From Sphingomonadales bacterium (lineage in GTDB: Bacteria; Pseudomonadota; Alphaproteobacteria; Sphingomonadales; Govanellaceae): DNA of 63,036 nt. The stretch covers positions 12,595 through 75,630 of the forward strand of contig JACFMS010000016.1 of NCBI GenBank assembly GCA_019455285.1, read 5' to 3'. The translations under genes and the position numbers were made by a program. Below the pieces are notes generated by a model. It did no database searches. It was not told the origin of the DNA and saw nothing but the letters and a program-made list of their open reading frames with translations. The stretch's first letter is position 1, and each line of letters starts with the position of its first letter. This document shows positions 18,967 to 27,343 of the stretch, in pieces.

Positions 18967-21159
18967 ATGTCTATCCAAAACCTTACGCTATCTAACCGGC
19001 GGCCGCACTTCCGCACCACGTTGATCCTGCCGCTGTTGCTTGGCAGCACCATGCTGGGCGGCGTTGCCACGCCGGCTTTTGCCAATGAACCGGCGGACAG
19101 CCAGCCGACGGCCTACAGCTTTGATGAAATCGTCGTCACGTCGCGCCGCCGCGAAGAGCGGTTGCAGGATATTCCGGATTCCGTGACGGCCTTTTCATCG
19201 GCCGCCATTGAAGCCGCCGACGTGCGCCAAATCAATGACGTTATCAGCATGGTGCCCAACATCAGCATCATTGAAGCGCAGGACCCCGGGCTGGCGCTGA
19301 TTAGCATTCGCGGCGTCGGCCAGGAACGCAATGGCGAACCGCCGGTCGCCATCGTCATCGACGGCGTGCAAATGTCGGCCGCTGACCGTGTCAATCAGGA
19401 GCTTTATGATATTGAGCGGATAGAGGTTCTAAAGGGTCCGCAAGGCGCCCTTTATGGCCGCAACGCCATTGCCGGCGCCATCGTCATTGAAACCGTCAAG
19501 CCCGACAACGAACTGGCCGGCTTCATTGAAGGTCGCTACGCCAACGGCAAGGAAGTGGCCGCCGTGGCTGCGCTGCGCGGACCGATCATTGAAGACAAGC
19601 TGTTCTTCTCGCTATCCGGCAACGCCAAAAGTTTTGACGGCGTCATCGAAAATGTGACGCTGCGCAAGCCGCCGCTGACCACCAGCGGGCAAACCGTCGG
19701 CGACCCCATTAAGGTCGATTTTGCGGACGAAGCCAATTTGCGTGGCCGGCTGATATTGCACGCCACGGAAAGCCTGACGTTTGATCTGCGCGCCAGCTAT
19801 TCCGACTTTGATGGCGGCGCGTCCTATTACATTCCGCTGCCGCCCGGCGAGCCGAATAATACGTCAGTGCCTGTGCAAAATGATGAATTGGGCTTTGCTC
19901 AACGGCGTTTGGAAGAATATTCGCTTAAAATGGATTATGACACCGACGCCTTTTCAGTAACTTCTGTCACCGCCTATTCGATCACCGACTTCGAGTTCCA
20001 CGAAGACCTGGAATGGCAGCCCATCTCGCTGTTTGGCGTCGACCAGGCCCGCTATTCCCGGTCCTGGAGCCAGGAATTGCGCATCACGTCCGCGTCCGAT
20101 CAGCGGCTGCGCTGGATGGCCGGTGTTTATTATCTGGATCTGCACCGCACCACGGATACAATGTTCCTGCTCAATATAGATAGCGATGATACACTGGATC
20201 TGAGTATCCCCACCGTGGGTACTGTAGAAAACAATATATCCTATGCCGCATTCGGCCAGCTCAACTATGACGCCACCGAGAAATTGGAACTGACCCTGGC
20301 CCTGCGTTACGACCGTGATCGCCGAAAACAGGACGACCACATCCTGGGCAATCAGGAAAAGGCTACTTTCGACCTGTTGCAGCCAAAATTCTCCGCTGCT
20401 TACCGCTGGTCGGACAGCTTCATGACCTACATCACGGCAGGCCGGGGCTTCCGCAGCGGCGGGTTTAACGCGCCGGGACCGGTATTTCCCCTGGTTTTCA
20501 AGGCCGAGAAAACCACCAACTTTGAAATCGGCCTGAAATCCAATTTCTTCGACAACCGTGTTCTGGTCAATGCGGCGGCGTTCTACACCAAATATAAGAA
20601 CATGCAGCAGTTCAGCCTGGTGCAATCGCTGCAAGGCCTGTTTAACGTGGATAATGCGGACATTCTGGGTTTCGAGCTTGAAGTGGCGGCCAAACCGACG
20701 CAAAACCTGCAAATCGATGCCTCCCTGGGCCTGCTGGACAGCGAAATTAAGAACTTCACCAGCACACTTGAAACCGCGCCGGGCGTGGTTCTTGTGGCCC
20801 CGGGCAATGTGATCGGCAACCAGGTGCCCCGTATGTACGGCTGGTCAACCCGGCTTGGCGCGCAGTATGTCCTGCCGGTGACCGCAGAATGGGAACTGGT
20901 GGGCCGGGCCGATTTTACCGCCCAAGGCAACAACTATTGGCACGTGGACAATCTGGACAAGGAAAAGGACCGGCATATCCTTGACCTTAGCCTGACGTTC
21001 CAGAACGACAGCCTGTCCGTCACGGCCTATGCCAACAACGTTACCAACCACAAATATTCGGCTGAATTTTTTGCCCAGGAGTGGTTGGCGCTGTTGACCG
21101 ATATCCGCTATCCCGGCGTGCCGCGTCGCTATGGCGTGCGGGTAAAATACAATTTCTAA
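18967..21159 (+). CDS. TonB-dependent outer-membrane receptor (2)
   Basis: The receptor of about 730 residues starts MSIQNLTLSNRR, has an N-terminal export signal ending near TPAFA, the plug start FDEIVVTSRRREERLQDIPD, the plug motif IERIEVLKGPQGALYGRNAI and a terminal beta strand ending VKYNF. I prefer the ATG at 18967, 10 nt after GGGAG, over the TTG at 18961. It probably shares a transcript with Rieske oxygenase 1, which suggests that the receptor imports the oxygenase substrate or its precursor. A strong hairpin at 21179-21212 closes the unit. Confidence 0.92.
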   Translation: MSIQNLTLSNRRPHFRTTLILPLLLGSTMLGGVATPAFANEPADSQPTAYSFDEIVVTSRRREERLQDIPDSVTAFSSAAIEAADVRQINDVISMVPNISIIEAQDPGLALISIRGVGQERNGEPPVAIVIDGVQMSAADRVNQELYDIERIEVLKGPQGALYGRNAIAGAIVIETVKPDNELAGFIEGRYANGKEVAAVAALRGPIIEDKLFFSLSGNAKSFDGVIENVTLRKPPLTTSGQTVGDPIKVDFADEANLRGRLILHATESLTFDLRASYSDFDGGASYYIPLPPGEPNNTSVPVQNDELGFAQRRLEEYSLKMDYDTDAFSVTSVTAYSITDFEFHEDLEWQPISLFGVDQARYSRSWSQELRITSASDQRLRWMAGVYYLDLHRTTDTMFLLNIDSDDTLDLSIPTVGTVENNISYAAFGQLNYDATEKLELTLALRYDRDRRKQDDHILGNQEKATFDLLQPKFSAAYRWSDSFMTYITAGRGFRSGGFNAPGPVFPLVFKAEKTTNFEIGLKSNFFDNRVLVNAAAFYTKYKNMQQFSLVQSLQGLFNVDNADILGFELEVAAKPTQNLQIDASLGLLDSEIKNFTSTLETAPGVVLVAPGNVIGNQVPRMYGWSTRLGAQYVLPVTAEWELVGRADFTAQGNNYWHVDNLDKEKDRHILDLSLTFQNDSLSVTAYANNVTNHKYSAEFFAQEWLALLTDIRYPGVPRRYGVRVKYNF

Positions 21160-21178
21160 AGCCAACCAACCGCTGATA

Positions 21179-21212
21179 TTGCTCCGGCAGAAGTCCCTTT
21201 CTGCCGGAGCAA
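21179..21212 (+). terminator. Rho-independent-type terminator after TonB receptor 2
   Basis: A perfect 14-bp inverted repeat (TTGCTCCGGCAGAA and TTCTGCCGGAGCAA) has a 6-nt loop and is followed by TATTTT. It begins 20 bp after the receptor stop and ends 45 bp before the DJ-1/PfpI gene, so that gene may have its own promoter or depend on read-through. Confidence 0.85.
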
Positions 21213-21257
21213 TATTTTAAGCGCCCTGTTTTGATTATATGAAAGGAGAAGTAACCG

Positions 21258-21938
21258 ATGGCAAAAAAAGTTTTGATGGTTGTGACATCGCTCGATAAAC
21301 TGGCGAATGGCCAGCCAACAGGATTTTGGCTGGAGGAACTGGCGGCATCTTATTGGGTGTTTGCCGATGCCGGGTATGGCATTGATATTGCCTCGCCCCG
21401 GGGCGGCGCTGCCCCCATCGACCCCGCCAGCAAGGAAGATCCCTGGATCAGCGCCCATGGACACCGCTTTTTGCAAGATAATACGGCCATGAATAAGCTG
21501 GCCAACACCCTCAGCACGGCAGATTGCTCGACTGATCTCTATGATACATTGTTCGTCGTCGGCGGCATTGGGGCGGCTTTCGATCTGTATGGCAATCCCA
21601 GTGTGACCCGGCTGATCGAAACCTTCGATCGCCAGAATAAGACTGTCTCAGCCGTTTGCACCGGGGCTGTGGCGCTGGCTGGCGCCCAATCGAAAGGAGG
21701 CCAGTCATTGGTGGCCGGACGCACGGTGACCGGCATCAGCAATGCGGAAAATGATGCGCTGCAACTGACCCCGATTTTGCCGGTGCTGACGGAAAACCGC
21801 CTGAAATCCGCCGGGGCGGATTATAAAAACGCCGCAGAGCCCTGGGGCGTGTGCGTACAGGTAGACGGCAACATCTTTACCGGCCAGAACCCCGCATCGG
21901 CCGGGCCGCTGGCGAAGAAAATCGTCTCCCCGAACTAG
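21258..21938 (+). CDS. DJ-1/PfpI superfamily protein
   Basis: The 226-residue protein has the class-I glutamine amidotransferase-like fold of the Hsp31/DJ-1 branch: GFWLEELAA (Glu26), the strand YDTLFVVGGIGAAFDLYGN and the nucleophile elbow SAVCTGAVAL with Cys134. In glyoxalase III and Hsp31 proteins the Cys is followed by His; here it is Thr, so glyoxalase-type activity is uncertain. Relatives act as deglycases, chaperones or isocyanide/amide hydrolases. GAAAGGAG lies well placed before the ATG. The gene sits between two terminators, convergent with the RidA-like gene. Confidence 0.82.
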   Translation: MAKKVLMVVTSLDKLANGQPTGFWLEELAASYWVFADAGYGIDIASPRGGAAPIDPASKEDPWISAHGHRFLQDNTAMNKLANTLSTADCSTDLYDTLFVVGGIGAAFDLYGNPSVTRLIETFDRQNKTVSAVCTGAVALAGAQSKGGQSLVAGRTVTGISNAENDALQLTPILPVLTENRLKSAGADYKNAAEPWGVCVQVDGNIFTGQNPASAGPLAKKIVSPN

Positions 21939-21966
21939 ACTCTTTCACCGCTTCGCCAAAATAAAA

Positions 21967-21999
21967 GTGGCGTGACCATCGGTCACGCCACATTTTTTT
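21967..21999. terminator. Bidirectional terminator between the DJ-1/PfpI and RidA-like genes
   Basis: An 11-bp perfect stem (GTGGCGTGACC and GGTCACGCCAC) with a 3-nt loop is followed by seven T on the plus strand. An A-rich stretch on its left side gives a T-rich tail for minus-strand transcripts. Its place between convergent genes fits a terminator used from both sides. Confidence 0.9.
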
Positions 22000-22021
22000 C
22001 ATCCCGAAAGAGTTGTGGACG

Positions 22022-22417
22022 TTAGCTCAAAACCGCCGTCATTTCCACTTCCAGCAAAAGATCAGCGTTCACCAGCCGCTTAATTTCCACCCAAGTGGAC
22101 GCCGGTGGCGTATAGTCTTTTAGAAATTCGGTGCGGATCGCGGCGTTGGCGACAATAGCCTCCATATCGGTGGTATAAACCGTTTCCTTCACCACGTTTT
22201 CAAATGTCGCACCGAATTCAGCCAACGTCCTTTTCAGGTTCTCATACACGTTGCGCACCTGCACGGGCCAGTCCCCCGGCCCCATGACCGTGCCATCGGC
22301 GTCCCAGCTGATGCAACCCGAAATGAACAGCAGATTCCCCGCCTTGGTGGCCTGGGCAAAATGGAAGCCTTTCTCAAGCTCCGTGCGTTCATGGTAATGG
22401 GTTTTGATTTTTGTCAT
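22022..22417 (-). CDS. RidA/YjgF/RutC-family protein lacking the catalytic arginine
   Basis: The 131-residue protein has the RidA trimer fold, with GNLLFISGCISWD near the N-terminus and the C-terminal block VEIKRLVNADLLLEVEMTAV. RidA proteins hydrolyse reactive enamine/imine intermediates, using an Arg near position 105 in the motif ARSxVE. Here the equivalent stretch is PASTWVE, so Ser107 replaces the arginine. This points to a RutC- or other subfamily role, perhaps on a carbamate- or imine-like product of the oxygenase pathway, rather than classical 2-aminoacrylate deaminase action. It lies 27 bp after Rieske oxygenase 2 on the same strand and probably shares its mRNA. Confidence 0.85.
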   Translation of the reverse strand: MTKIKTHYHERTELEKGFHFAQATKAGNLLFISGCISWDADGTVMGPGDWPVQVRNVYENLKRTLAEFGATFENVVKETVYTTDMEAIVANAAIRTEFLKDYTPPASTWVEIKRLVNADLLLEVEMTAVLS

Positions 22418-22444
22418 ATTTGATGGTCCTTATTGAAGTGAGAT

Positions 22445-23461
22445 TTAGCGGATATAGTCCGCCGACGGATGTGCGCGGGGGTAATTGCGCACATAATCAA
22501 AAAACCGGGCCAGCGACTTGTCGCCCCTGGTCAGGGTTCCTGCCCGGTAATGAATGGTGTCGAGAATTTGCCGGTCTTCCGCCACCGTGCGCTCCAGCAG
22601 CGCCTGGGCGGTATCCAGCCGCTTGTTGGCCACGTCCAGCGCCTCGGGCGAGCCATCGCCACGGTCCACCGCCAAGGACAAAAATACCTCGTGATTGCCG
22701 GGCCGCGGGCAGCTATGGCCCGTTATGGCCCCCAACCACCAGCCATCGTAGCTGCCCTGTTGGCGGAAGAAGCTGGTGCCGCGAATGCCCACCTGCCAAT
22801 CTATGGAGACGCCGCCCTGGTGGCCGGCTTCAATGCGGTAATCGAAGCCAAACTTCTGCCAGTCGACATCCTGGTGCGGATCGGCATGGCGGAAATTGAT
22901 ACCATGCACAACCTTAATATGCTGCATATCCGGCGTATTGCAGGAAAAAATCCAGCCATCGCAGTGATATAGGAACGGCACTTTAAGGGCACGCATCACC
23001 AGATGTTGATGGGGCTTTTCGTAATCGGGCAATTGCCACAGCGGGTCGGTGCCATTGTATGCCCAGATAATGCCGAACTTTTCCACCGTGGGAAAACGGA
23101 ACAGGCAGGCCGATGGCGGTGGCGGGTCGCCAATGGCGGTTTTCACACACCGCCCGGTGGCATCATATTCCCATTTATGAAAAGCACATTGCACATTGTC
23201 GCCCACCATTTTGCCGTTGGACAAATCCGCCCCCAGATGGGGACAATAGGCACTGGTCACATGCGCCTGGCCGTCCGAAGTCCGGTAGACAATGACCCGG
23301 CCGTCCAGAAAATCCGTTCCGGCGATTTCACCAATGGCCAGATCCGCCGCCACATAAATAGGATACCAGGTCTGGAAAAACAGCCCGTCCTGGCCTTCAA
23401 ACGGCAGCGCGTTTGCGGTCCGCCGCGGCGCGGCGACCTGTGTGTTCGCAGTTGCAGTCAT
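22445..23461 (-). CDS. Rieske non-heme iron oxygenase (2)
   Basis: The 338-residue paralogue of oxygenase 1 has a Rieske site CPHLGAD-x-CAFH (Cys73, His75, Cys92, His95) and an iron site NTPDMQHIKVVH (Asp178, His181, His186). The two proteins share long blocks such as FGFDYRI, HQGGVS, GIRGTS and YPRAHP, so they arose by duplication. They may be two enzymes of successive steps, as with NdmA/NdmB in caffeine breakdown, or parts of a mixed complex; both are inference. AAAGGAGAGG precedes the ATG. No reductase gene lies nearby, so electrons must come from elsewhere in the genome. Confidence 0.9.
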   Translation of the reverse strand: MTATANTQVAAPRRTANALPFEGQDGLFFQTWYPIYVAADLAIGEIAGTDFLDGRVIVYRTSDGQAHVTSAYCPHLGADLSNGKMVGDNVQCAFHKWEYDATGRCVKTAIGDPPPPSACLFRFPTVEKFGIIWAYNGTDPLWQLPDYEKPHQHLVMRALKVPFLYHCDGWIFSCNTPDMQHIKVVHGINFRHADPHQDVDWQKFGFDYRIEAGHQGGVSIDWQVGIRGTSFFRQQGSYDGWWLGAITGHSCPRPGNHEVFLSLAVDRGDGSPEALDVANKRLDTAQALLERTVAEDRQILDTIHYRAGTLTRGDKSLARFFDYVRNYPRAHPSADYIR

Positions 23462-23472
23462 GGTGCCTCTCC

Positions 23473-23491
23473 TTTGTATCAGCCATACAAA
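23473..23491. promoter_or_regulatory. Inverted repeat in the leader of Rieske oxygenase 2
   Basis: TTTGTAT (23473-23479) and ATACAAA (23485-23491) form a perfect 7-bp inverted repeat with a 5-nt spacer, starting only 11 bp upstream of the start codon and next to the ribosome-binding site. It could be an operator or a small leader hairpin that limits translation. No regulator can be assigned. Confidence 0.4.
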
Positions 23492-23520
23492 AGAGAGTAG
23501 CGGGCCGCCCGCTCATGGCC

Positions 23521-23572
23521 TACCCCTCTAAAGGGGTAAGAACAGCACCCAACCGCCCCTCCCATCCTCCCC
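23521..23572. promoter_or_regulatory. Palindrome and CCTCCCC elements upstream of Rieske oxygenase 2
   Basis: TACCCCTCTAAAGGGGTA (23521-23538) is a near-perfect palindrome with arms TACCCCT and AGGGGTA. Downstream of it CCCCTCCC (23556-23563) and CCTCCCC (23566-23572) repeat the motif seen in the array before Rieske oxygenase 1 (17743-17795). Read in the direction of the oxygenase gene the second is GGGGAGG. The shared motif before both oxygenase genes supports common control, possibly by the MalT-like regulator. Confidence 0.4.
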
Positions 23573-24376
23573 GAATGGGGCAGGTTATACACCGCGCTTT
23601 ACGCTGAAACCTATTCTCCCCAGCCCTCGCCTTTCATGATGCCGGGCATTTTACGGGCTAAACTATCAGAGCCCAGTCAGCCAAGCGCCTGAACCGGCTC
23701 CGACTCATCTCCACCCCGTTCTATGATGTGATGCTTCGTAGCGCGGCGATTCGACACTTCCGACTATCGCCAAGTATGTTAATGAGATGCCAATGATCGA
23801 ATCAGTATTGGATTTCAATAATGAAGTTGTCACCTTCCCTTCGAACTATTCAGCTCTGCCTACTCAAAACACTTGGCATTACGCAACATACGCTGAAAGC
23901 CCATATCCGGCATCCGCCATAAAGTTCGATACGTTTCCACGAAGGGGAGCCACTTTCCAATTTGCGCCAACATAATCCAATTCAGGCATATTCAGTACAA
24001 GTTCGGGAAAAACGTAAAAAAAACGATCGTATTGGCCCTGCGGTGCACGATTATGTCGCCCTATAAACTGCACTGGGCTGCACAAGATTAGTTTGTCGGG
24101 TCTTGTGCTTCTTTTGCCCACTATGGATGTGGCTGCGTACATCTAGCGGTTTGCCCGTCCACGCGGTCCAATCCCAAGCGGCTTTCGTCGGCGCCCGCGT
24201 GCAAGGCCTTTTCTACCACGCGTTCTTGGCCACCAGACATCGGGCGGGACCATATACAGGAAGAACCGTTTTTTGTAGAACAGTCTCATTCAGTCTTTCT
24301 CTTTTGAGTATCGTCAATGACACAGACACGATGTATGGCCAGCCATATGCAAAAGCCTGATTGACGCGCCGCCCGC
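23573..24376. other. Gene-free gap before recQ, with a decayed coding remnant
   Basis: About 0.8 kb without a convincing gene. The six frames give only short open stretches without recognisable domains. The one interpretable element is a minus-strand remnant at 23860-23952 (separate entry). From about 23953 to 24376 I see nothing coding, no tRNA and no clear terminator. Composition is less GC-rich than its flanks. The gap separates the oxygenase block from recQ and may be the scar of an old insertion or deletion. Confidence 0.5.
23860..23952 (-). pseudogene. Remnant ORF tail, copy 1 of a repeated WLPFVETYRTL element
   Basis: Read on the minus strand the segment encodes WLPFVETYRTL followed by WRMPDMGFQRM and ends in TAG. 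An in-frame stop lies about a dozen or more codons upstream and there is no start codon, so only a C-terminal tail is left. A second copy with the same tail lies at 36646-36735. The DNA is nearly identical over roughly 50 bp. I do not recognise the parent family with certainty; it could be the end of a transposase or other repeated gene. Confidence 0.55.
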
Positions 24377-26182
24377 ATGCCCGGCTCCCCCATCCATCTT
24401 CTCAAGACCCTCTACGGCTATGACGCCTTTCGCGGCAAGCAGGCCGAAATCATCGACCATGTGATCACCGGTAACAACGCCTTCGTGCTGATGCCAACAG
24501 GCGGGGGTAAGTCGCTGTGCTACCAGATCCCGGCGCTGGTGCGGCCCGGTATGGGGCTGGTCGTCTCGCCGCTTATCGCCCTGATGGAAGACCAGGTCAC
24601 TGCCTTGCGCCAAGCAGGAGTAAAGGCGGCGGCGCTAAATTCGCGGCTATCGGCTACGCAAAAGGATCGGCTGTGGCGGGAGATGGCGGACGGAGCCATC
24701 GATCTTCTCTACATGGCGCCCGAAACGCTGCTGAAGCCCGATACCCTGGATCGCCTGCAAGGTGTGCGGCTCTCCCTCATCGCCATCGACGAAGCGCATT
24801 GTCTTTCGCAATGGGGGCATGATTTCCGCCCAGAATACCGGGCGCTCGCCAACCTTATCCCGCATTTCCCCAACGTGCCGCGCCTGGCGCTTACCGCCAC
24901 CGCTGACGCCCCGACACGCACGGAAATCGTGGAACATCTGGCGATTGGCGCGGGCAACAGCTTCATTGACGGGTTTGACCGCCCCAACATCCGCTATGGC
25001 GTAGCGGAAAAGACCAGTCTGTCCCAGCAGATGTTGAAATTCCTGCACCCTCGCAAGGGCGAAAGCGGCATCATCTATTGCCTGTCCAAGAAAAAGACCG
25101 AAGATGTGGCGGCGACGCTTAACAACCACGGCTTCACCGCCCTGCCCTATCATGCCGGCATGGAGATGCAGGCGCGGGCGGAAAACCAGCGCCGGTTCCA
25201 GCACGAACAGGGGCTGATCATGGTCGCCACCATCGCTTTCGGCATGGGCATTGACAAGCCGGATGTGCGCTTCGTACTCCATGCCGACCTGCCTGGCTCT
25301 ATCGAGGCCTATTATCAGGAAACCGGCCGCGCCGGACGCGACGGCCTGCCGTCGGAAACGCTGATGCTCTACGGTGCTGAAGACATCGCCCTGCGCCGCC
25401 GCTTCATCGATACGTCCGACGCGCCGGATGCGCGCAAACGTATGGAGCACCGTAAGCTTGACGCGCTTCTGGGTTTCACCGAGACCTGCCAATGCCGCCG
25501 TCAGGCATTGCTTTCCTATTTCGGCGACGCGTGCAGCCCGTGCGGCAATTGCGACAATTGCTTTGAGCCGCCAGATTCCTTTGACGGCACGATTGCCGTC
25601 CAAAAGCTGCTTTCAACCCTGCACCGCACCGGCCAACGCTTTGGCCAGGCCCATGTCATCGCGGTATTGTTGGGCGAGGCGGACGAGCGTATCTGCCGCC
25701 TTGGGCATGACAAACTGTCCACCTTCGCCATCGGCAAGGAACACGACCGAAATCAATGGCGTTCCATCACCCGCCAACTGGTTGCCCATGGGCTGATCGA
25801 TGTCGACGTAACGGGCCATGGCGGCCTGGCCATCTCTGAAAAAGGCCGCCAGTTCTTGCGCAACAAGGAAACGATCCAGCTCCGCACGCTCAAAAAAGTG
25901 AACCCCGCCCGCGCCAAAGCGCGGGCGGAAAAGCCGGATGCGCTGCCCGCATCCGACCGCGCCCTGTTTGAAAAACTGCGCGTCAAGCGTCTGGAATTGG
26001 CAAAGGCGCAGAATGTACCGCCCTATGTCATCTTCCACGACAAGACCTTGAGCGAAATGGCCAGCCGCAAGCCGCTCACCCGCACCGAACTTGCCGACAT
26101 TCCCGGCATCGGTGAAGCCAAGATGGCCCGCTATGGCGACGCTTTTCTGAAAGTAATTGGTGAGGATGAAACGGAAACATAA
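24377..26182 (+). CDS. recQ: RecQ-family ATP-dependent DNA helicase
   Basis: The 601-residue superfamily 2 helicase unwinds DNA 3' to 5' in recombination and fork repair. It shows motif I TGGGKS (residues 41-46), DEAH (138-141), SAT-equivalent ALTATADAP, and motif [12 protein letters not shown]. The RecQ-C zinc site has four Cys in CQCRR and [10 protein letters not shown], a winged-helix domain follows, and a C-terminal HRDC domain ends with [20 protein letters not shown]. No clear ribosome-binding site precedes the ATG. It is a housekeeping gene between catabolic blocks, with a gene-free gap upstream and a convergent neighbour downstream. Confidence 0.95.
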   Translation: MPGSPIHLLKTLYGYDAFRGKQAEIIDHVITGNNAFVLMPTGGGKSLCYQIPALVRPGMGLVVSPLIALMEDQVTALRQAGVKAAALNSRLSATQKDRLWREMADGAIDLLYMAPETLLKPDTLDRLQGVRLSLIAIDEAHCLSQWGHDFRPEYRALANLIPHFPNVPRLALTATADAPTRTEIVEHLAIGAGNSFIDGFDRPNIRYGVAEKTSLSQQMLKFLHPRKGESGIIYCLSKKKTEDVAATLNNHGFTALPYHAGMEMQARAENQRRFQHEQGLIMVATIAFGMGIDKPDVRFVLHADLPGSIEAYYQETGRAGRDGLPSETLMLYGAEDIALRRRFIDTSDAPDARKRMEHRKLDALLGFTETCQCRRQALLSYFGDACSPCGNCDNCFEPPDSFDGTIAVQKLLSTLHRTGQRFGQAHVIAVLLGEADERICRLGHDKLSTFAIGKEHDRNQWRSITRQLVAHGLIDVDVTGHGGLAISEKGRQFLRNKETIQLRTLKKVNPARAKARAEKPDALPASDRALFEKLRVKRLELAKAQNVPPYVIFHDKTLSEMASRKPLTRTELADIPGIGEAKMARYGDAFLKVIGEDETET

Positions 26183-26260
26183 TAACAAAGCCGCTCTCAC
26201 CAGTCCGTCTGTTGCACTCTCCGCCCTAATCCGAATGACCCTTTGACGGCCCTTCCCGTC

Positions 26261-27307
26261 TTAGTCTTTAACCACGGACGATTTTTCAAAAACGTGGGTG
26301 CCGCTGCGCGCCTGTTCGCCGATCACGATACCAGCGCCGATGGTGATGGTCATGAAATCTTCTGCCGTAGTCACGGGGCCTTGATAATAAGGCTTTGTTT
26401 CCGCCACCAATTGTTCGCCCGTGGTATCAGGCGGAATAATGTGGGAGTAGACCGCCATACGCGGTTTCGTCTGTTGAAAAATATAACCCGCCTGGGCGGG
26501 CGTGGTATGCACGGACAGGCTCATGTTGGCCAGCTTGGCTTCCTTGGAATCGCCCGGTGACGGTACCTGCACTTCATGCACCATGACGTCCACATCTTTA
26601 CCATGTACCAACAACTGGCTTTTGGGCGTGGAGCGGGTGTCGCCGGAGAAAACTACCGACCGCCCCTTGTAATCCACCCGGAAGCCCAGGGTCTGGCCGT
26701 AGAACGGCAGCGGTTCCTCGGTTTCAGCGTCGATGGGCATGTGTTCCACCTCGAAAGCAGTGATTTTCAAGCCGTCTTTATCCAGAATCACCCCCGGCTT
26801 GATGTCATGCGCAACAATATTGGAACCTTCCATGGGAATACCCACCAGACGCCGCATGTCCAAATCCCATTGCAGGGCCTTCATGAAATGTCGGGACATG
26901 TCTTTCGTACCCTTAGGCCCATAAACCGTCATGGGCACGCGGCGGCCGTACATCCACCCGGTCATGGCGATATCCGGCACATCGATCATGTGATCATAAT
27001 GCAAATGGGTAATTAAAATCGTGTCGAGCCCGGTGATCAGTTCCCAACCGCCGCTGCGGAACATCTGTTCCCGCGCCCCTGACCCGGCGTCCACCAGGAA
27101 GCGATGCGGTCCCGCCTCCACCAGAATGGCGGGGCCGGAGCGCTTTTCCGACGGCCGTGGCGCACCAGTGCCCAGAAATGTCAACTTGATGACACCTTGT
27201 TCGTCCTGGGTAGAGGGCCCGGAATCGGATGCTTGCGCCGCCGTCATCCCGCAGACGATCATCAAGCATACCGCCAGCCATCTCATCCGTTGCCATACAT
27301 TCTTCAC
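26261..27307 (-). CDS. Exported metallo-beta-lactamase-fold hydrolase
   Basis: The 348-residue protein has a signal peptide (MRWLAVCLMIVCGMTAAQAS), so it acts in the periplasm or outside. The mature part opens with IKLTFLGTGAPRP, has the zinc motif THLHYDH, the strand SVVFSGDTRST and the late histidine AVYSHIIPP, a plan close to RNase Z/arylsulfatase-type MBL hydrolases. It starts at GTG 27307, with AAGGAG 7 nt upstream. It lies 36 bp after the HyuC-type amidohydrolase and downstream of TonB receptor 3, so it may process the imported compound by ester or lactone hydrolysis. The exact reaction is unknown. Confidence 0.82.
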   Translation of the reverse strand: MKNVWQRMRWLAVCLMIVCGMTAAQASDSGPSTQDEQGVIKLTFLGTGAPRPSEKRSGPAILVEAGPHRFLVDAGSGAREQMFRSGGWELITGLDTILITHLHYDHMIDVPDIAMTGWMYGRRVPMTVYGPKGTKDMSRHFMKALQWDLDMRRLVGIPMEGSNIVAHDIKPGVILDKDGLKITAFEVEHMPIDAETEEPLPFYGQTLGFRVDYKGRSVVFSGDTRSTPKSQLLVHGKDVDVMVHEVQVPSPGDSKEAKLANMSLSVHTTPAQAGYIFQQTKPRMAVYSHIIPPDTTGEQLVAETKPYYQGPVTTAEDFMTITIGAGIVIGEQARSGTHVFEKSSVVKD

Positions 27308-27343
27308 TTACACACTCCTTATCCAGGGGTCCGCACGCACAAT

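Noticed and set aside
23573-24376. Small genes in the gap before recQ (for example plus-strand 23787-23975)
   Set aside because: No ribosome-binding site, no recognisable domain, and the frame crosses the antisense remnant element.
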